A DNA stretch of 64,000 bases, taken from Datura wrightii. Its lineage: Eukaryota > Streptophyta > Magnoliopsida > Solanales > Solanaceae. Below the pieces are notes generated by a model, which was given only the letters and a program-made list of their open reading frames with translations, did no database searches and was not told the origin of the DNA. A program made the translations under genes and the position numbers. The stretch is taken from NCBI GenBank assembly GCA_035772735.1, contig JASDFA010000020.1, positions 106,234,001-106,298,000 of the forward strand. Direction: 5' to 3'. This document shows positions 18,841 through 30,850 of this stretch, piece by piece. How positions within the stretch are numbered: position 1 is the first letter of the stretch; each line of letters starts with the position of its first letter.

Positions 18841-21271
18841 TGTAACACCCTAAAACTTTCCTAGACAAAAGTCAGATTCAATAGAAAAAAAACCAGAAAA
18901 TCTCACCTCAGACGACCCAGACAACAAACCGTTGATGGTGCCAACGGACCGTTCTAAGAGTCGTGGTTTTCCCAGCAGGTGTTCCCCCTAGAAACAATGA
19001 GATGTTCAAAAAGTCACTGGTAGCTCCAACAACCTGTTGTAGCCAGTCATTGTTGGAATTCCAGTGAAGGTGGAAAAGGTTCCCAAAAGCAATGAGCGGA
19101 ATCAACGGATTGTGGTTACCACCAACGACCCATCATTTCCACCCGTCTCCAAGCTCCAGGACCAAGCAGTGTCAACCACGAGCGAATACAATGACCCATT
19201 GGTTCAACTAATGAGTCGTTGTGTTGCCCGTTGTCTTAGGGCCCTGGTTCCCCTACCAGTGACAATGAGAGGAACCAATGACCCGTTGGCCCGTCCAATG
19301 AGTCGTGGTAACCTCCCGTGGTCCGATTCCAATAAACCCAGTTTTTGGGCACAGTACCAATGGATGGTTCCAACGGGCCGTGGTTTTGACCAACGACCTG
19401 TTGTGAGGCCCGTCATTCAGTGTCGGCCAATTTTAAGTTCTGTCTTCCAGGGGTACATTGGTAATTTCCCACCTTTTTAATGCTTAAACCCCGTCATTTT
19501 GGGTTCGTATAGGAGGGAGTTAAAGGGGTAGAACGACCTTTTCCCCTTCATTTCGCTCTTTCCTCAAAGTCTAAGCGTAGAACTTAGTCAGAAAGCTCAG
19601 AGCAGGAATAGGGGTTTGATTATCTCCTTAGAATTTCTCAGGTATTTTTTCTAGAATTTCTTCTTCAAGTATGTGGGAATTAACAAGGGAATAGTTCTTC
19701 CCTTGTGCCCCCAAAATTCCTCCTATTTTCTTTATTAGTTCTAGCCCTAAAACTATCATATGTTGAGAAATTTTTAGTCAAACTTTATTTAAATCATGTG
19801 AAATATTATTTTATGATAATTTTGGATATTTTTCACCAGTTTGTGACTGTGTTGATGCTTGTCTCTATAAAGTAAATTCTAGCCCTAGCCCTTGAATGCA
19901 GAAAATTAGAATATTGCAATAGTGCTTAAATATCAAAATTTTGCTTGAATTCATCAGTGTTGGGGACTCCTATGTTGTTAGTTTTATTGAAACTCAGTCA
20001 AACTATTGTCAATTCAATTTTAGTCAAAGTGTTAGTCAGAAATGCCAGCAGATCAATTTGACTACAGAAATTGTTAAGGTGTTAGTAGTGCCTCCCAGTT
20101 ATCAAAATTAGACCCAGTATCAGTTTTAGTGGTTCTTTAAATGGTCATGAAACTTTCAGATAAGAAGCTTTGATTAGCCTTAGGACCTCAGCTTCATATT
20201 ACAGTTTGTTCTTTAGACAGTTACGACGCTTCCAAATAAGCAGCTCTAACCAGTCTTAGAACTCAAACAGAATCCGGTCCGATAAGACTCATAGGGTGCT
20301 TCCAGATAAGTATTCTTGACATAGTCTTGGGCCCCAGATTTGAGCTATAAGCTTAGTAGTCAGTCCAGAAACATCCAGTGGGAGCAGGACTTAGCACCGA
20401 GCGGATCGGGGTTCCAGCATACCCAGGTTCCCAGAACTACGTTGCCACCATAGGTTACAGTTTTATTGGCCTCATGTACCTAGATTTTTGATCACCTAGT
20501 TCATGCCTTTATACCCTGGCAAGGTATATTGGGTCTTATTGGTAGGGTGTATACATCGGAATCAACGTCTAGCTCACATGGTTATATGTCGGTTATAGAC
20601 TCTCCCACTAGTTAGTCCAGTTCAGTATCAGATTAGTCAATTCAGTACAGTATCTCAGACTCAGTATTTCAGACTTAGGGCATGTCTTTGATCATCAGAC
20701 AGGGTCATCTTGACCATCCCAGTATAATTCAGATGTTTCAGTTTAGTACTTCAGTTGGTCATTGCATGTCATTTCTATTCAGTTATTCATATCCAGTATT
20801 ATGTTTTTTCCTGCTTACTCAGTACATTCAAAGTACTGCCGCATGCTTCTATGCTGTATCGTTTTATGATACAGATGCAGGCTCTCAGTCTCAGCACCGT
20901 TAGCAGACCTCGCGCAGAAGTTCAACTGCATCATTGGTGTGTCCTCGTATTTTGAGGACAGAGATTATTTCTTCCAGTTCTATTTCTTCTATTTAGACTT
21001 GGAGTTAGCTGGGGACTTGTCCCAGTAACTCATCAATTGTAGTTGGCTATCAGACACAGACAGAGTTTCAGACTTTCAGTTTCGTTTTGACGTTTTAAAA
21101 CTATATGACTTAGCTTCATTCTCATAAGTGTTTTATTTTTACTTTAAAGCTTCCACTATATTTTCATGCTTACTCAGAATGCCAGTGTTATGATAGACCA
21201 TGGGTTGACTTGGGGTTACTTGTGACTCCAAGTACCGTGTTCCGTCCAAGGTGTAGACTCGGAACGTGACA
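18841..21271 (+). repeat. Element D 3' LTR
   Basis: 2431 bases from TGTAACACCC to ACGTGACA. U3 (18900-19420) carries the ACGA(C/G)TCGT-type motif array. About 20135-20350 has degenerate tandem units built on TTCAGATAAG-AGCTCTGACC-TCTTAGGACC. A block at 20441-20620, with CTACGTTGCC and GACTCTCCCACTAGT, is shared with the LTRs of A and F and is probably R/U5. Confidence 0.9.
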
Positions 21272-22569
21272 ATGGCACTCAGAATTGAAGTATAGGAAGT
21301 TCAAAGAGCGTAAAAATTGATATTGGAATTCACTCCCATGTCACATTGGAGATTTTTCGCGTTTAAAAATGTGCCACGACACTTTGGTAGAAAACAAATT
21401 AACTTTTGAAGGCATGAAACAATGAAGGACTACGATGGGTCTATGTCACGGAGCACAAATGTCGCAATAGCCTCCGTGACACGACTCTCATTTATTTTAG
21501 AGGCATCAAAATTTCTAGTGAGGGTCAGCGTTTGGTCCGTGTCATGAATCAAATTTGGCGCGTTAAGCTCCATGACACAAAGCTTGGCTTCCCAGAACTA
21601 ACTCAATTCCAGTGAGCCTCCGCGACAACTTCGTGTCACGGAGCAGTTGCTCCGTGATACGGAGCTAGTTATTCATTGTGTAATTTTTCACTTGTATAAA
21701 TAGAACACTTAGATTTTTATTTTTCATTATCTGAAATATTAGCAAGAATGTGGAAAATGGCAGTTGAGCTAAAGAAAACTCTAGGGTTCTTTGTCTTCTC
21801 TTTTCTTCTAAATTTCAATTATTCTTATGCTAAAGACTTGTTTCGAGATGTTTAATCAAATAATGAGTGGCTAATTCACCTCTTTCTGAGTTTGAGGCTA
21901 TTTGCATGATTGTATGATTTTATTTTATTTTCAGCTTGATGTTCTTCTATTATGAATGATTGTTCTTCTATTCCCGCTCTTTGTATTTTAGTGTTTGTCC
22001 ATGATTAAGATAAATTCATAACCTTAATTTGACTCTGAAAGGAGAATTATTAGGGTAGAATGAGGAATAGGGGAATATGTTCTTATCTTTAATGTAAATT
22101 GAAGGTAGTATTCGGGTGTGTGATAACAATATACCTGTAATGGGGACAAATGCTTCTAGCACTAAAATGAGTTTAATACATGTAGTTGCAAAGTTCATAA
22201 TTAGGCAATTGGCTAGAGGTTTGAAAGACCATAAGTTAGACTTTAACTCCTCATAATCATCAACCCGATAGAGAACATTGCTGAAGAAAAATATAAGTTG
22301 TACATGATTGCATACCATGCCTTAACCTTAGAATATTCTTGCTTATTGATTTAATCAACGTTCTTTGCTTCATTGATTGTTACTTTCTAGATTTATATTG
22401 GTAACACTCTTAATTTATTGGGATACTTACACACTTGTGTAGAATAATCGTGAATATTAAAATCGAAAAATCACTATATCATAGTTCTTGCGAGTTCGAT
22501 ATCCGGCTTGAAAGAGCCACTGTATTACTTATACGACCATGTGCACTTGCATGTGTTTGGGCGACAACA
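21272..22569 (+). repeat. Element C 5' LTR, second part
   Basis: Starts with the D TSD copy ATGGC and ends GGGCGACAACA, just before the primer site. GC-rich inverted repeats occur at 21445-21480 (arms of nine bases) and as a 10-base perfect stem with a two-base loop at 21636-21657 (TCACGGAGCA). TATAAATA is at 21695-21702. Confidence 0.9.
21695..21702 (+). promoter_or_regulatory. TATA box of C 5' LTR
   Basis: TATAAATA followed by GAACACTTAG, as in element B. The corresponding site in C's 3' LTR (24712-24719) has mutated to TATCAATA. Confidence 0.7.
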
Positions 22570-22575
22570 AGTTTT

Positions 22576-22593
22576 TGGCACCGTTGCCGGGGA
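22576..22593 (+). other. Primer binding site of C, tRNA-Asp type
   Basis: 18 bases starting TGGCACCGTTGCC, six bases after the LTR. One mismatch to the reverse complement of plant tRNA-Asp(GUC), closer than the site in B. Confidence 0.9.
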
Positions 22594-22739
22594 CTGGCAA
22601 CGTTAGTGAAATTTTGGGTTGTATTTTTGCTATTTGTTTGTACAAGTGTTGACAACTTGACTTTATCTGCTACACTTGCAGGTACAAGGCAGTTTCTGAA
22701 AGCCAGTAAGGAATAAAGAACTTGTGGACCCATTTTTGG

Positions 22740-23950
22740 AGCTTGAACGATAGTTCCATTTGCTAAGGAGAGAAGATCTTGAAAAACGTTGCAGTTGTTA
22801 CAGAGAGAGATTTTGGAACAACAACAGCATCCACCAGTTGGACAGGAAGAGTTGTTGCTCGAAATAATGGTAGCAAGACCAGTATGCGAGGTGGCAATCC
22901 CACACGCGAACAATGTTACCTCTAGCATCCGGCTGGAGCCAGGAGGTAGATTCGAGATGAAATAGAATATGGTGCCGCTCTTGCATACTAGCGGACAATT
23001 CACATGTCTCCCTCATGAAGACCCACAACAGCACCTACAAAATTTTTTGGAGATAAGTGACACATACATACCCATAGGGGTATCATCAGACTATGTGAGA
23101 CTTACATTATTACCAATTTCCTTGCCGGGGGGAGCGAAGAGGTGGCTGAAAGCTAAACCACCTAACTCTATAACCACATGGGATGATCTAGCAAGGAAAT
23201 TTTTTATCAGGTTCTTTCCTTCCGGGAAGACAGCAAAGTTCAGAAGTCAATTCTAAATTTCAAACAAAAAGATGGCGAGAACTTGTACTAAGCTTGGGAG
23301 TGGTTCAAGTACATTCTGAGAGATTTTCCTCACCATCACCAGTCAAATAATGTGTTGGTACACACTTTTATAGAAAGCTTGGAGCCTTACACAAAAATCC
23401 TTTTAGACTCTGCAGCTGGTGGGAAAGCCTTGGAAAAGACTTATGAGGAATTGTACACATTGCTGAACAAAATTTTGCAGGGAAACCCAGAATGGAATGC
23501 TGACATACCTAGAGGTGTGGTGAAGCGAGCGACAGGTGTCTTAAAGGTGGATGGGCTAACAACTATTGCTGCACAGATAGCTGCATTGCTGAATCAGATG
23601 AACACTCACTTCAATAATATGAACTTGGGGAAGCCGAAAGTTCCAGTCAATGCAGTCCAACAAGTGCGGTGTGAAGTTTGTGGAAGCAGTGAACACTCAG
23701 CTGACACATGTGGTGCTAACCCAGATTCAGTTTGTTTTGTAGGGAGTGCACAAAGGAGCAATAATCAACATTATGACAACAATTACAATCCCAACTGGAG
23801 GAATCATCCAAATTTTTCATGGGGTGGTAACAGTCACCAAGGACAAAGTTTGAATCAGGCCCCGCACAGAAATCAAGGGGCACATCAGAATTTCCATCCC
23901 TAATTCAGAGGGAGTAATGCTCCTACTCAGTCCAACAACACTGAAGACCA
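22740..23950 (+). pseudogene. Element C gag (decayed, truncated after nucleocapsid)
   Basis: Homologous to residues about 20-400 of the B polyprotein: VCEVAIPHANNVTSSI, HTSGQFTCLPHEDPQQHL, FLEISDTYIP, AKRWLKAKPPNSI, FIRFFPSGKTA. The zinc knuckle CEVCGSSEHSADTC is intact (about 23670-23711). A frameshift near 22795, a stop at the ELK-equivalent position (TAG near 22963), a frameshift near 23255 and a stop at 23901 disable it. The reading dissolves by about 23950, and neither protease nor pol follows, so C ended up shorter than B. Confidence 0.88.
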
Positions 23951-24088
23951 TGCTTGATTGAATGAATTGTATTCCATGATTAAAGTGTTTAGCACAACTA
24001 GGTGTGAGCTATCTGGGTCCATTGATGATGGTAATGTTTAAATCATGTCAAGGATATTAAAGGATTGTCCGAGGACGAACAAGGTTGT

Positions 24089-24101
24089 AAGTGTGGGGTG
24101 G
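24089..24101 (+). other. Polypurine tract of C
   Basis: AAGTGTGGGGTGG directly before the TG of the 3' LTR. It is preceded by GAGGACGAACAAGG as in element B. Confidence 0.85.
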
Positions 24102-25091
24102 TGATCTTGGGCGTATTTATATGACCCAACGCCGTATTTTCAACCATACTAGAGCTTAGTTGAGGATAAAACTGATGTATTTATGCATGTTTTGAATTAA
24201 TTATGCTTGTGTACTATTAATTGTGATTTGACTAGTTATAGGTGGAAAAGACAATAATTTCAGCTTGGTTTGCGGATGACACTCGGAGTTGAAGTAGGGG
24301 AAGTTTAGAGAGTGTAAAAATTGATATTGGAATTCACTCCCGTGTCACATTAGAGATTTTTCGTGTTTAAAAACATGCCACAATGCTTTGGTAGAAAAAA
24401 AATTAACTTTTTAAGGCACGAAATAGTGAATGACCGCGATGGGTCCGTGTCATGGAGCACAAATGGCACGATGGCCTTTGTGACACGACTCTCGTTAATT
24501 TTAGCCGGCATCAAAATTTCTAGTGAGGGTACGCATTTGGTCCGTGTCACAAATCAAATTTGGCGCATCAAGCTTTGTGACACGGAGCTTGGCTTCCCAA
24601 AACTCACTCAATTGCGATGAGCCTCTACGACGACTCTATGTCACGGAGCAGTTCCTCCGCGATGAGATCCGTGTCACGAAGCTAGTTATTCACTGTGTAA
24701 TTTTTCACTTGTATCAATAGAACACTTAGATTTTTATTTTTCATTATCTGAAATATTAGCAGGAACATGGGAAACGACAGTTGAGCTGAAGAAAACTCTA
24801 GGGTTCTTTCTCTTCTCTTGTCTTCTAAATTTTAATTGTTATTATGCTAAAAAACTTATTTGGAGATGTTTAATCAAAGAATGAGTGGATAATTCACCTC
24901 ATTCTGAGGTTGAGGCTATATGTATGATTGTATGATTTTATTTTATTTTTAGCTTATTATTCTTCTATCATGAATGGTTGTTCTTCTATTCCTTCTCTTT
25001 GTATTTTAGTGTTTGGACAATATTAAGATAACCTTAATTTGACCCTGAAAGGAGAATTATTAGGGTAGAGTGAGGAATAGGAGAATGTGTT
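24102..25091 (+). repeat. Element C 3' LTR, first part
   Basis: Starts TGATCTTGGGCG and parallels the reassembled 5' LTR, with degraded GC-rich modules at about 24430-24680. Interrupted by element E after GTGTT. Confidence 0.9.
25087..25091. repeat. TSD of element E, left copy (GTGTT)
   Basis: Right copy ATGTT at 34486-34490. C's 5' LTR reads GAATATGTT at this place (about 22074), so ATGTT is the likely original. Confidence 0.8.
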
Positions 25092-27160
25092 TGTCATGCC
25101 CACCTTGAGAGGCATGATTGACACCTGGTGCCCTACTAGGATCTGAACTGACCTGACTGAGCTTATGCATTTCTAGTGCATGCCTAACCTTTAAATCAAG
25201 AAAACAAAGAGCTATATCTCGGCTGTAAACACAGCCCCCAGCCGACAAGGCTTGTAGCCACCTGTAAAAGGAAGCAGCTAACTAGAAACAGGTAATAGCA
25301 GGGAATCCTATGCAGGCCGACAATACCACCATGATGTCAAGTTATAACTGTAAAGTAAATTCAACACTAAACTAAGTTATGGACGACAAGGCCACTAAGC
25401 AATAGCTAAACAAGGCCCTACATAACCAGTATGTAAAATAAAGCATACACAGGTCCCACACGGCCAACAATAACTAACCACAGGAAAGCTGAAACAATCT
25501 GCAAGCCTCTAAGAGTGATATAATGGTCCAGATAGGGCCCTGACCTACCCATAAACTGTACAATCAAAAGAATAAAACTTCTAACTATTAGCTCCGGAGG
25601 AAAGGAGCCGACTGCACTGCTAATCCTTGATGGCTACTAGAAAGGTCCTGATCCGCATCTATCCGCACCTGCAGGAAAGTAATACAACGCCCTAAGAAGG
25701 GAGCCAATACAATATGTACCGAATATGTAAGGTAGTAACTGTAAATAACTAAATAAACTAAAAGGAAACTGAAAGTAACTGAATGAAAAGAATAGAGATA
25801 CTACCTGAATAGCTGAACTTTCTTCTGTCTAATCTATCATTACTGATGCAAACAAGAACCTTACCTGGCCCCATAAGACAGAAGGTACAACTAGCATAGA
25901 ATAACTCGCCCGGGGCCCCCATAAGCCCTGGCGAGTACACTTTAATCTATATACCCCTAATAATGTCACACTGAGTCATCTTGTAACTAAAATCGTCCTA
26001 CCAGTCCCCTGGGTCTGCAACTAAGCCCGCTAGGCCCCTGAACTGTAGCTGTGTCTAAGCCTAGTGGACTCCTGATATCTGCACCCCGAGCACCAGGCTC
26101 GACGGAGGTGTGGTGCCGATACGACATATAATAGTCCAGCCATGGAATGGACTGTACAAGGCCCTCAGACCCCTTCTTCGTCCCTCGGGGATGGCATACC
26201 TCTCCTTGGAGTGATGTCATCTCGCCCCTGGCAGGCGTCGACACAGCTAGTAACCCTGGGGTTGGTTTTGGAAGGCTATACAGAGCATGGTCAATCCCAA
26301 AACTAAACGATCATCTAATAACAATGACTATTTACAATAATAAGACTTATGAATTTATTACTGGGATTTAGACTTTATTGTAGTACTATAGAGACTAACT
26401 TGCCGAAGAAGTTTTCCTTAACATACCTCGATCACTGATTTCTGATTAACTGACGACTTTCAATTTGTATTCAATAGCCTTTTCCAAATGTAATCGTATT
26501 ACTGGGAGAATGAGACTAGTTTCAGTGCTAAATTCAACAGAAATGATAACTTATAATACTAATATTAACTATACTTCAACTTAACGAAATAAAACCGAAG
26601 ACGTATAATTTTCCGAGGGCTTAGAAGGGAGAAATACTTACTTGAGGCCTGTGATAGTATAGAAATCAGTTTGGAGCAATTCTGACAACTTTTGCTCAGT
26701 AGGGTTACGATTTTCCAGGTGAATTTCAAAGAAATAACTCCGTAGTAATGCTCCCCCTAGGCTTAAAACTCGATACCCCAAGTTAATTTGAATTAGGACG
26801 GTGTTTGATAGCGTAATCAGATGAAAATCTATAGAAATCTTCGTATCTCTCTCTCTGGCCGAAATTATTTGAAGGAAATGAACTACAATTGAATAAGAGG
26901 ACTATATATATGTTTTAGGGCAATGGCAGGGGTACTCCCCATTGCGCTAAACCACCTTCCGCATCGCACCCCTCAACGAGCCAAGGGGCTGGCGCACCGC
27001 GCTGCACAGGGTGCCAGGGTGCTGGCGTGTCGCTCGGGTCCTTGCGGCCTGGCCTCGATTGACCCGACTTCTGAGGTTTGTCTACACGCATCGTACTTTC
27101 TTTATTCATCACAAATACATGCGTACGCTTATGAATTGCTAACTTTTATGGGGTGTAACA
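25092..27160 (-). repeat. Element E 3' LTR
   Basis: 2069 bases. On the minus strand it begins TGTTACACCCC (27160) and ends GGGCATGACA (25092). A minus-strand TATA region lies at 26902-26911 (TATATATAGT). Reading frames of up to 85 codons in both directions are by-products of its GC-rich middle. Confidence 0.92.
26902..26911 (-). promoter_or_regulatory. TATA box of E 3' LTR
   Basis: The minus strand reads TATATATAGT. The same place in the 5' LTR (about 34215-34224) has changed to TATATGTAGC, so the element's own promoter is weakened. Confidence 0.5.
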
Positions 27161-27175
27161 TCCTCCCACCTTAGG
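27161..27175 (-). other. Polypurine tract of E
   Basis: The minus strand reads CTAAGGTGGGAGGAT, directly before the 3' LTR start. Confidence 0.75.
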
Positions 27176-27417
27176 GATATTTGTCCTCAAATGACATTCT
27201 CAGGCTTAAGGAAGTTAACTCTCTTATCCAAGATTTAGAAAAATTTCGGCAGAGTTTTCTTTGTAATAGGGACTATCCGAAAACCTGAAACGCAGAAAAG
27301 TCCAACATAGGCGCCTCACAGGATGCTACAACAACTATTACATGATGGATAAGGGATAGCTAAATAGTAGTACTGATAGCATAAGCAGTAAAATAATAAC
27401 TGAACAACAACCTCACC

Positions 27418-28504
27418 TTAGCTGCATAATCTGACTAAATCCTGGAATAGGTGAGGGTATTTAGATTTCATCTCATCCTTAGCTTCCCAGGTCATCTCTT
27501 CTTTATTCCTGTTCCTCCATAATACTTTAATAGAGGCGACATCCTTTGTTCTCAACCTACAAACCTGTCGACCTAATATGGCCACTGGAACCTCTTCATA
27601 GGCTAACTCCTCAGTAACCTGGACATCCTCGACTGGAACGACTCGAGACGGATCCCCTATAAATTTTTGCAGCATCGACACATGAAAGACCAGGTGAACA
27701 AACTCTAATTCTGGAGGCAAATCTAACTCGTATGCCACCTGGCCTATTCTTTGGAGGATTCGATATGGGCCAATAAACCTAGGGCTAAGCTTTCCCGTCT
27801 TACCAAACCTCATTACGCCCTTCATGTGTGAAACTTTCAAAAACACCCAATCACCAACATTGAATTCCAGGGCCCTACACTGCACATTAGAGTAGGATTT
27901 CTGACGGCTCTAAGCTGTTAGCAAGCGTTCTTTGATAAGCTTTACTTTCTCTTCTGACTGGTGGATTATATCTGGTCCAATTAACTATGATTCTTCTACC
28001 TCGAACCAACCAACTGGGGATCTGCACTCCCATATAAGGCTTCATAAGGTGTCATCTGGATTGCTGAATGATAACTGTTATTGTAAGAAAATTCAATAAG
28101 GGGTAAATGTTCATCGCAACTGCCCCCAAAGTCTAACACACACGCTCGCAACATATCTTCGAGCATCTGAATTGTACGTTGTGCTTGCCCGTCTGTTTGA
28201 GAAGGGAAGGCTGTACTCAGATTAACCCGCATTCCCAATCCTTTCTGGAATGACTTCAGAATCTAGTTGTGAATTGTGCTCCTCTATCAGAAATGATCGA
28301 TACTGATATACCATGAAATCGAACTATTTCTCTGATATACAATTCAACATAGTCTTTAACTGAGAAGGTGGTCCTGACTAGTAGAAAATGAGCTGACTTC
28401 GTTAATCTATCAATAATTACCCAAATGGAATAAAATCTGCATTGGGTCCAGGGTAATCTTATCACAAAATCCATGTTAACTGCTTCCCATTTCCACATAG
28501 GCAC
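27418..28504 (-). pseudogene. Element E integrase core, C-terminal domain and chromodomain (decayed)
   Basis: Minus strand. The core at 28504-27996 has VNMDFVIRLPWTQCRFYS, VSIISDRGAQFTTRF and DGQAQRTIQMLEDM. The third catalytic residue, Glu in GQAERTI, is Gln, so strand transfer would be lost. After a stop-rich gap, 27885-27418 encodes VGDWVFLKVSHMKGVMRFGKTGKLSPRFIGPYRIL and ends in the chromodomain (RQVCRLRTKDVASIKVLWRN, EMTWEAKDEMKSKYPHLF). In this family that domain reads histone marks and steers integration to heterochromatin. Confidence 0.9.
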
Positions 28505-29433
28505 TGCTATCTCCTATGTCAGTCAGTTGGGTTTTTGATGTTCCGCTTTTACTTGCTGGAAGTTAGGGCCTTGTGCCACAAATTCTGCTACACCCTTTTT
28601 CATTCCCCGCCACTAGTAAATCTCTTTTATGCCATGATACATGTTTGTTGACCCTGGGTGAAGAGAATAACAGGAATAATGTACCTCTTCTATGATCTGC
28701 TGGCGAAGTCCTGCCACATCTTGAATGCAGTGGTGATCCCTACATCTCAAGACCCCGTCTCCGGTTACCACAAAAGCTGATACTTCCCCTTGCTGAACTT
28801 TATCTCTAAGCTGTACTAGGTTAGGATCTTCATACTATCGCTCTTTTACTTCTACAACCAGGGATGATACTGCAGTATTATGGATCACTGCCCTACTGTC
28901 TCTCGAGTCTACTATTCAGATGGCCAGGCCGACTAACTGATGCAATTCTCGAGCGAACTCCTGCTGTTTGGGTTTCGAATATGCTAGACTCCCCATAGAT
29001 CTATGAATAAGGTCATCTGCTACGATATTGGCCTTCCTTGGATGGTATAAAATATTCACGTCGTAGTCCTTCAATAGTTCTAACTAGGGATGCTGCTGCA
29101 GATTCAACTCTTTCTATGTAAAGATGTATTGGAGGGTCTTATGATCAGTAAAAATGTCCACGTGCACCCCACACAAGTAATGTCTCCAAAATTTTAAGGC
29201 GTGAATTACTGCCACTAATTCTAGGTCATGAGTGCGACAGTTCTTTTCATGCTTACTCAGCTGCCTCGAAGCATAAGCAATTACCTTACCGTGTTGCATC
29301 AGAACACACCCTAACCCAACACCTGAAGCATCACAATACACTGCATAACCTTCTGATCCTTCTAGCAACACTAGTAGTGGCACTGATGTCAATCTGTTCT
29401 TCAACTCTTGGAAACTCTGTTCACACGCTTCAG
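28505..29433 (-). pseudogene. Element E RNase H and integrase zinc-binding domain (decayed)
   Basis: Minus strand. RNase H at 29404-29114 (YAVYCDASGVGLG, CVLMQHGKVIAYASRQL, HALKFWRHYLC, VDIFTDHKTLQY), with its acidic residues kept. The spacer and zinc-binding domain follow at about 28830-28560. The usual CPNC ligand pair reads GPNF, so both cysteines are gone. Many stops between these blocks. Confidence 0.85.
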
Positions 29434-30270
29434 TCAGTGAAATTTAGCTGCCTTCTGAGTTAACTTGGTCAAAGGCACTAATAAAGTAGAAAACCCCTCT
29501 ACAGACCTTCTGTAATACCCATCTAACCCTAGGAAACTACATACCTTAGTCGGAGTTATAGGTCTAGGCCATGTCTTTACTGCCTCAATCTTTTGTGAAT
29601 CTACCTGAATACCAGCATCCGACACAATATGACCCAAAAAGGCTACCGAATTCAGCTAAAACTCACATTTAGAAAATTTTGCATACAACTGGCAATCCTT
29701 GAGAATCTGGAGCACCATTCGCAAATGATCTTGATGTTCTGCTTCTGAACGAGAATACACTAGAATAACATCAATAAATACTATCACAAATAAGTCCAGA
29801 TACGGCCTGAAGATGTTGTTCATCAGATCCATGAACACTGCAGAAGCATTCGTCAACCCGAATGACATAACTTAGAATTCAAAATGGCCATACCTGGTCC
29901 TGAAGGCCATCTTCGGGATATCTCTCTCCCGAACCCGCACCTGGTGGTACCCAGACCTTAAGTCGATCTTAGAGAAATACTTTTCCCCATGTAACTGATC
30001 AAAAAAGTCGTCTATCCTGGGAAGTGGGTATTTATTTTTAATGGTGACTTTATTTAGCTGCTGGTAATCTATACAAATGTAGAGGAAGCCGTCCTTCTTT
30101 CTTACAATAGAACTGCCGCACCCCATGGTGAAGTGCTCGGCCTGATGAAGCCCTTATCCAGCAGATCTTTTAGCTGTTCCTTCAATTCTCTGAGCTAAGT
30201 AGGATCCATTCGGTACATAGGGATGGAGATAGGCTGGGTACCTGGTAGTAGGTCGATAGCGAAATCGATT
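29434..30270 (-). pseudogene. Element E reverse transcriptase (catalytic Asp lost)
   Basis: Minus strand: KDLLDKGFIRPSTSPWG, IVRKKDGFLYICIDYQQLNKV, YFSKIDLRSGYHQVRVRERDIPK, VMSFGLTNASAVFMDLMN, then FIDVILVYS. The second Asp of the catalytic FIDD is Val (GAT to GTT, about 29772). Stops follow the FEF and KCEF segments. The thumb and connection (FLGHIVSDAGIQVDSQK) are well preserved. Confidence 0.9.
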
Positions 30271-30399
30271 TCTCATTCTGGGAGAATACCAGGAAGTTCA
30301 TCTGGGAATACATATGGAAATTCATTGACTACTAGAATGGACTGAAGAGTCAGGGATTCTGCTTGGACATACTGAACCCTGATAATATGATAAATGCAA

Positions 30400-30850
30400 C
30401 ACTTCGCTATCAACTTTCTCGCCTGAAGATAGGATATAAACCTACGTTTTGGCATAGCTGAATTGCCTTTCTACTCTCGTATTACCTCCCCTGGAAAGTG
30501 GAATCAAACAGTTTTAGTCCAACACTCTAAATTGGCATAACATGGTGCTAGCCAATCCATACCCATAATTGAATCAAAGTCAATCATTTCTAATTCCACC
30601 AAATCTGCTAAAGTCTGGCGACCAAAAACCTCTATTATACAACCCTGGTAGATACTTTTTGCTATAATAGAATCACCGACGGGTGTGGACATTGAAAAAG
30701 GTCGTTGAAGAAATTCTGGCGTTATACCAAATTTTCAGGCTATTAGTGGTGTCACATAAGACAAGTGGAACCTGGTTCTATCAAAATGTAAACTGAATGA
30801 GAGCATATGTCCAGCATACCCGTCACAACATCAGGCGACGACTCTGACTG
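30400..30850 (-). pseudogene. Element E aspartic protease (decayed)
   Basis: Minus strand: ICSHSVYILIEPGST (active-site DPGS now EPGS, codon about 30776-30778), then STPVGDSIIAKSIYQGC and ELEMIDFDSIMGMDWLAPCYAN (30692-30504). The frame changes and stops after the active site confirm loss of function. Confidence 0.82.

Larger units (their letters stand above)
15147..21271 (+). mobile_element. Element D: Tekay-type chromovirus with large internal deletion
   Basis: Partial 5' LTR 15147-16587, RNase H to integrase 16588-18590, polypurine tract, and full 3' LTR 18841-21271. The 5' LTR stops at the position matching 3' LTR base about 20292 and continues directly into pol. The rest of the LTR, primer site, gag, protease and reverse transcriptase are all missing. 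It is inserted in the 5' LTR of element C. Confidence 0.9.

Noticed and set aside
22479..23003. 174-codon minus-strand frame
   Set aside because: It lies opposite the C gag and LTR end and has no recognisable motif; the plus strand is clearly coding.
25987..26371. Frames of 74-85 codons on both strands in E's LTR
   Set aside because: Matching but differently broken frames occur in the sister LTR at about 33374-33560; non-coding.
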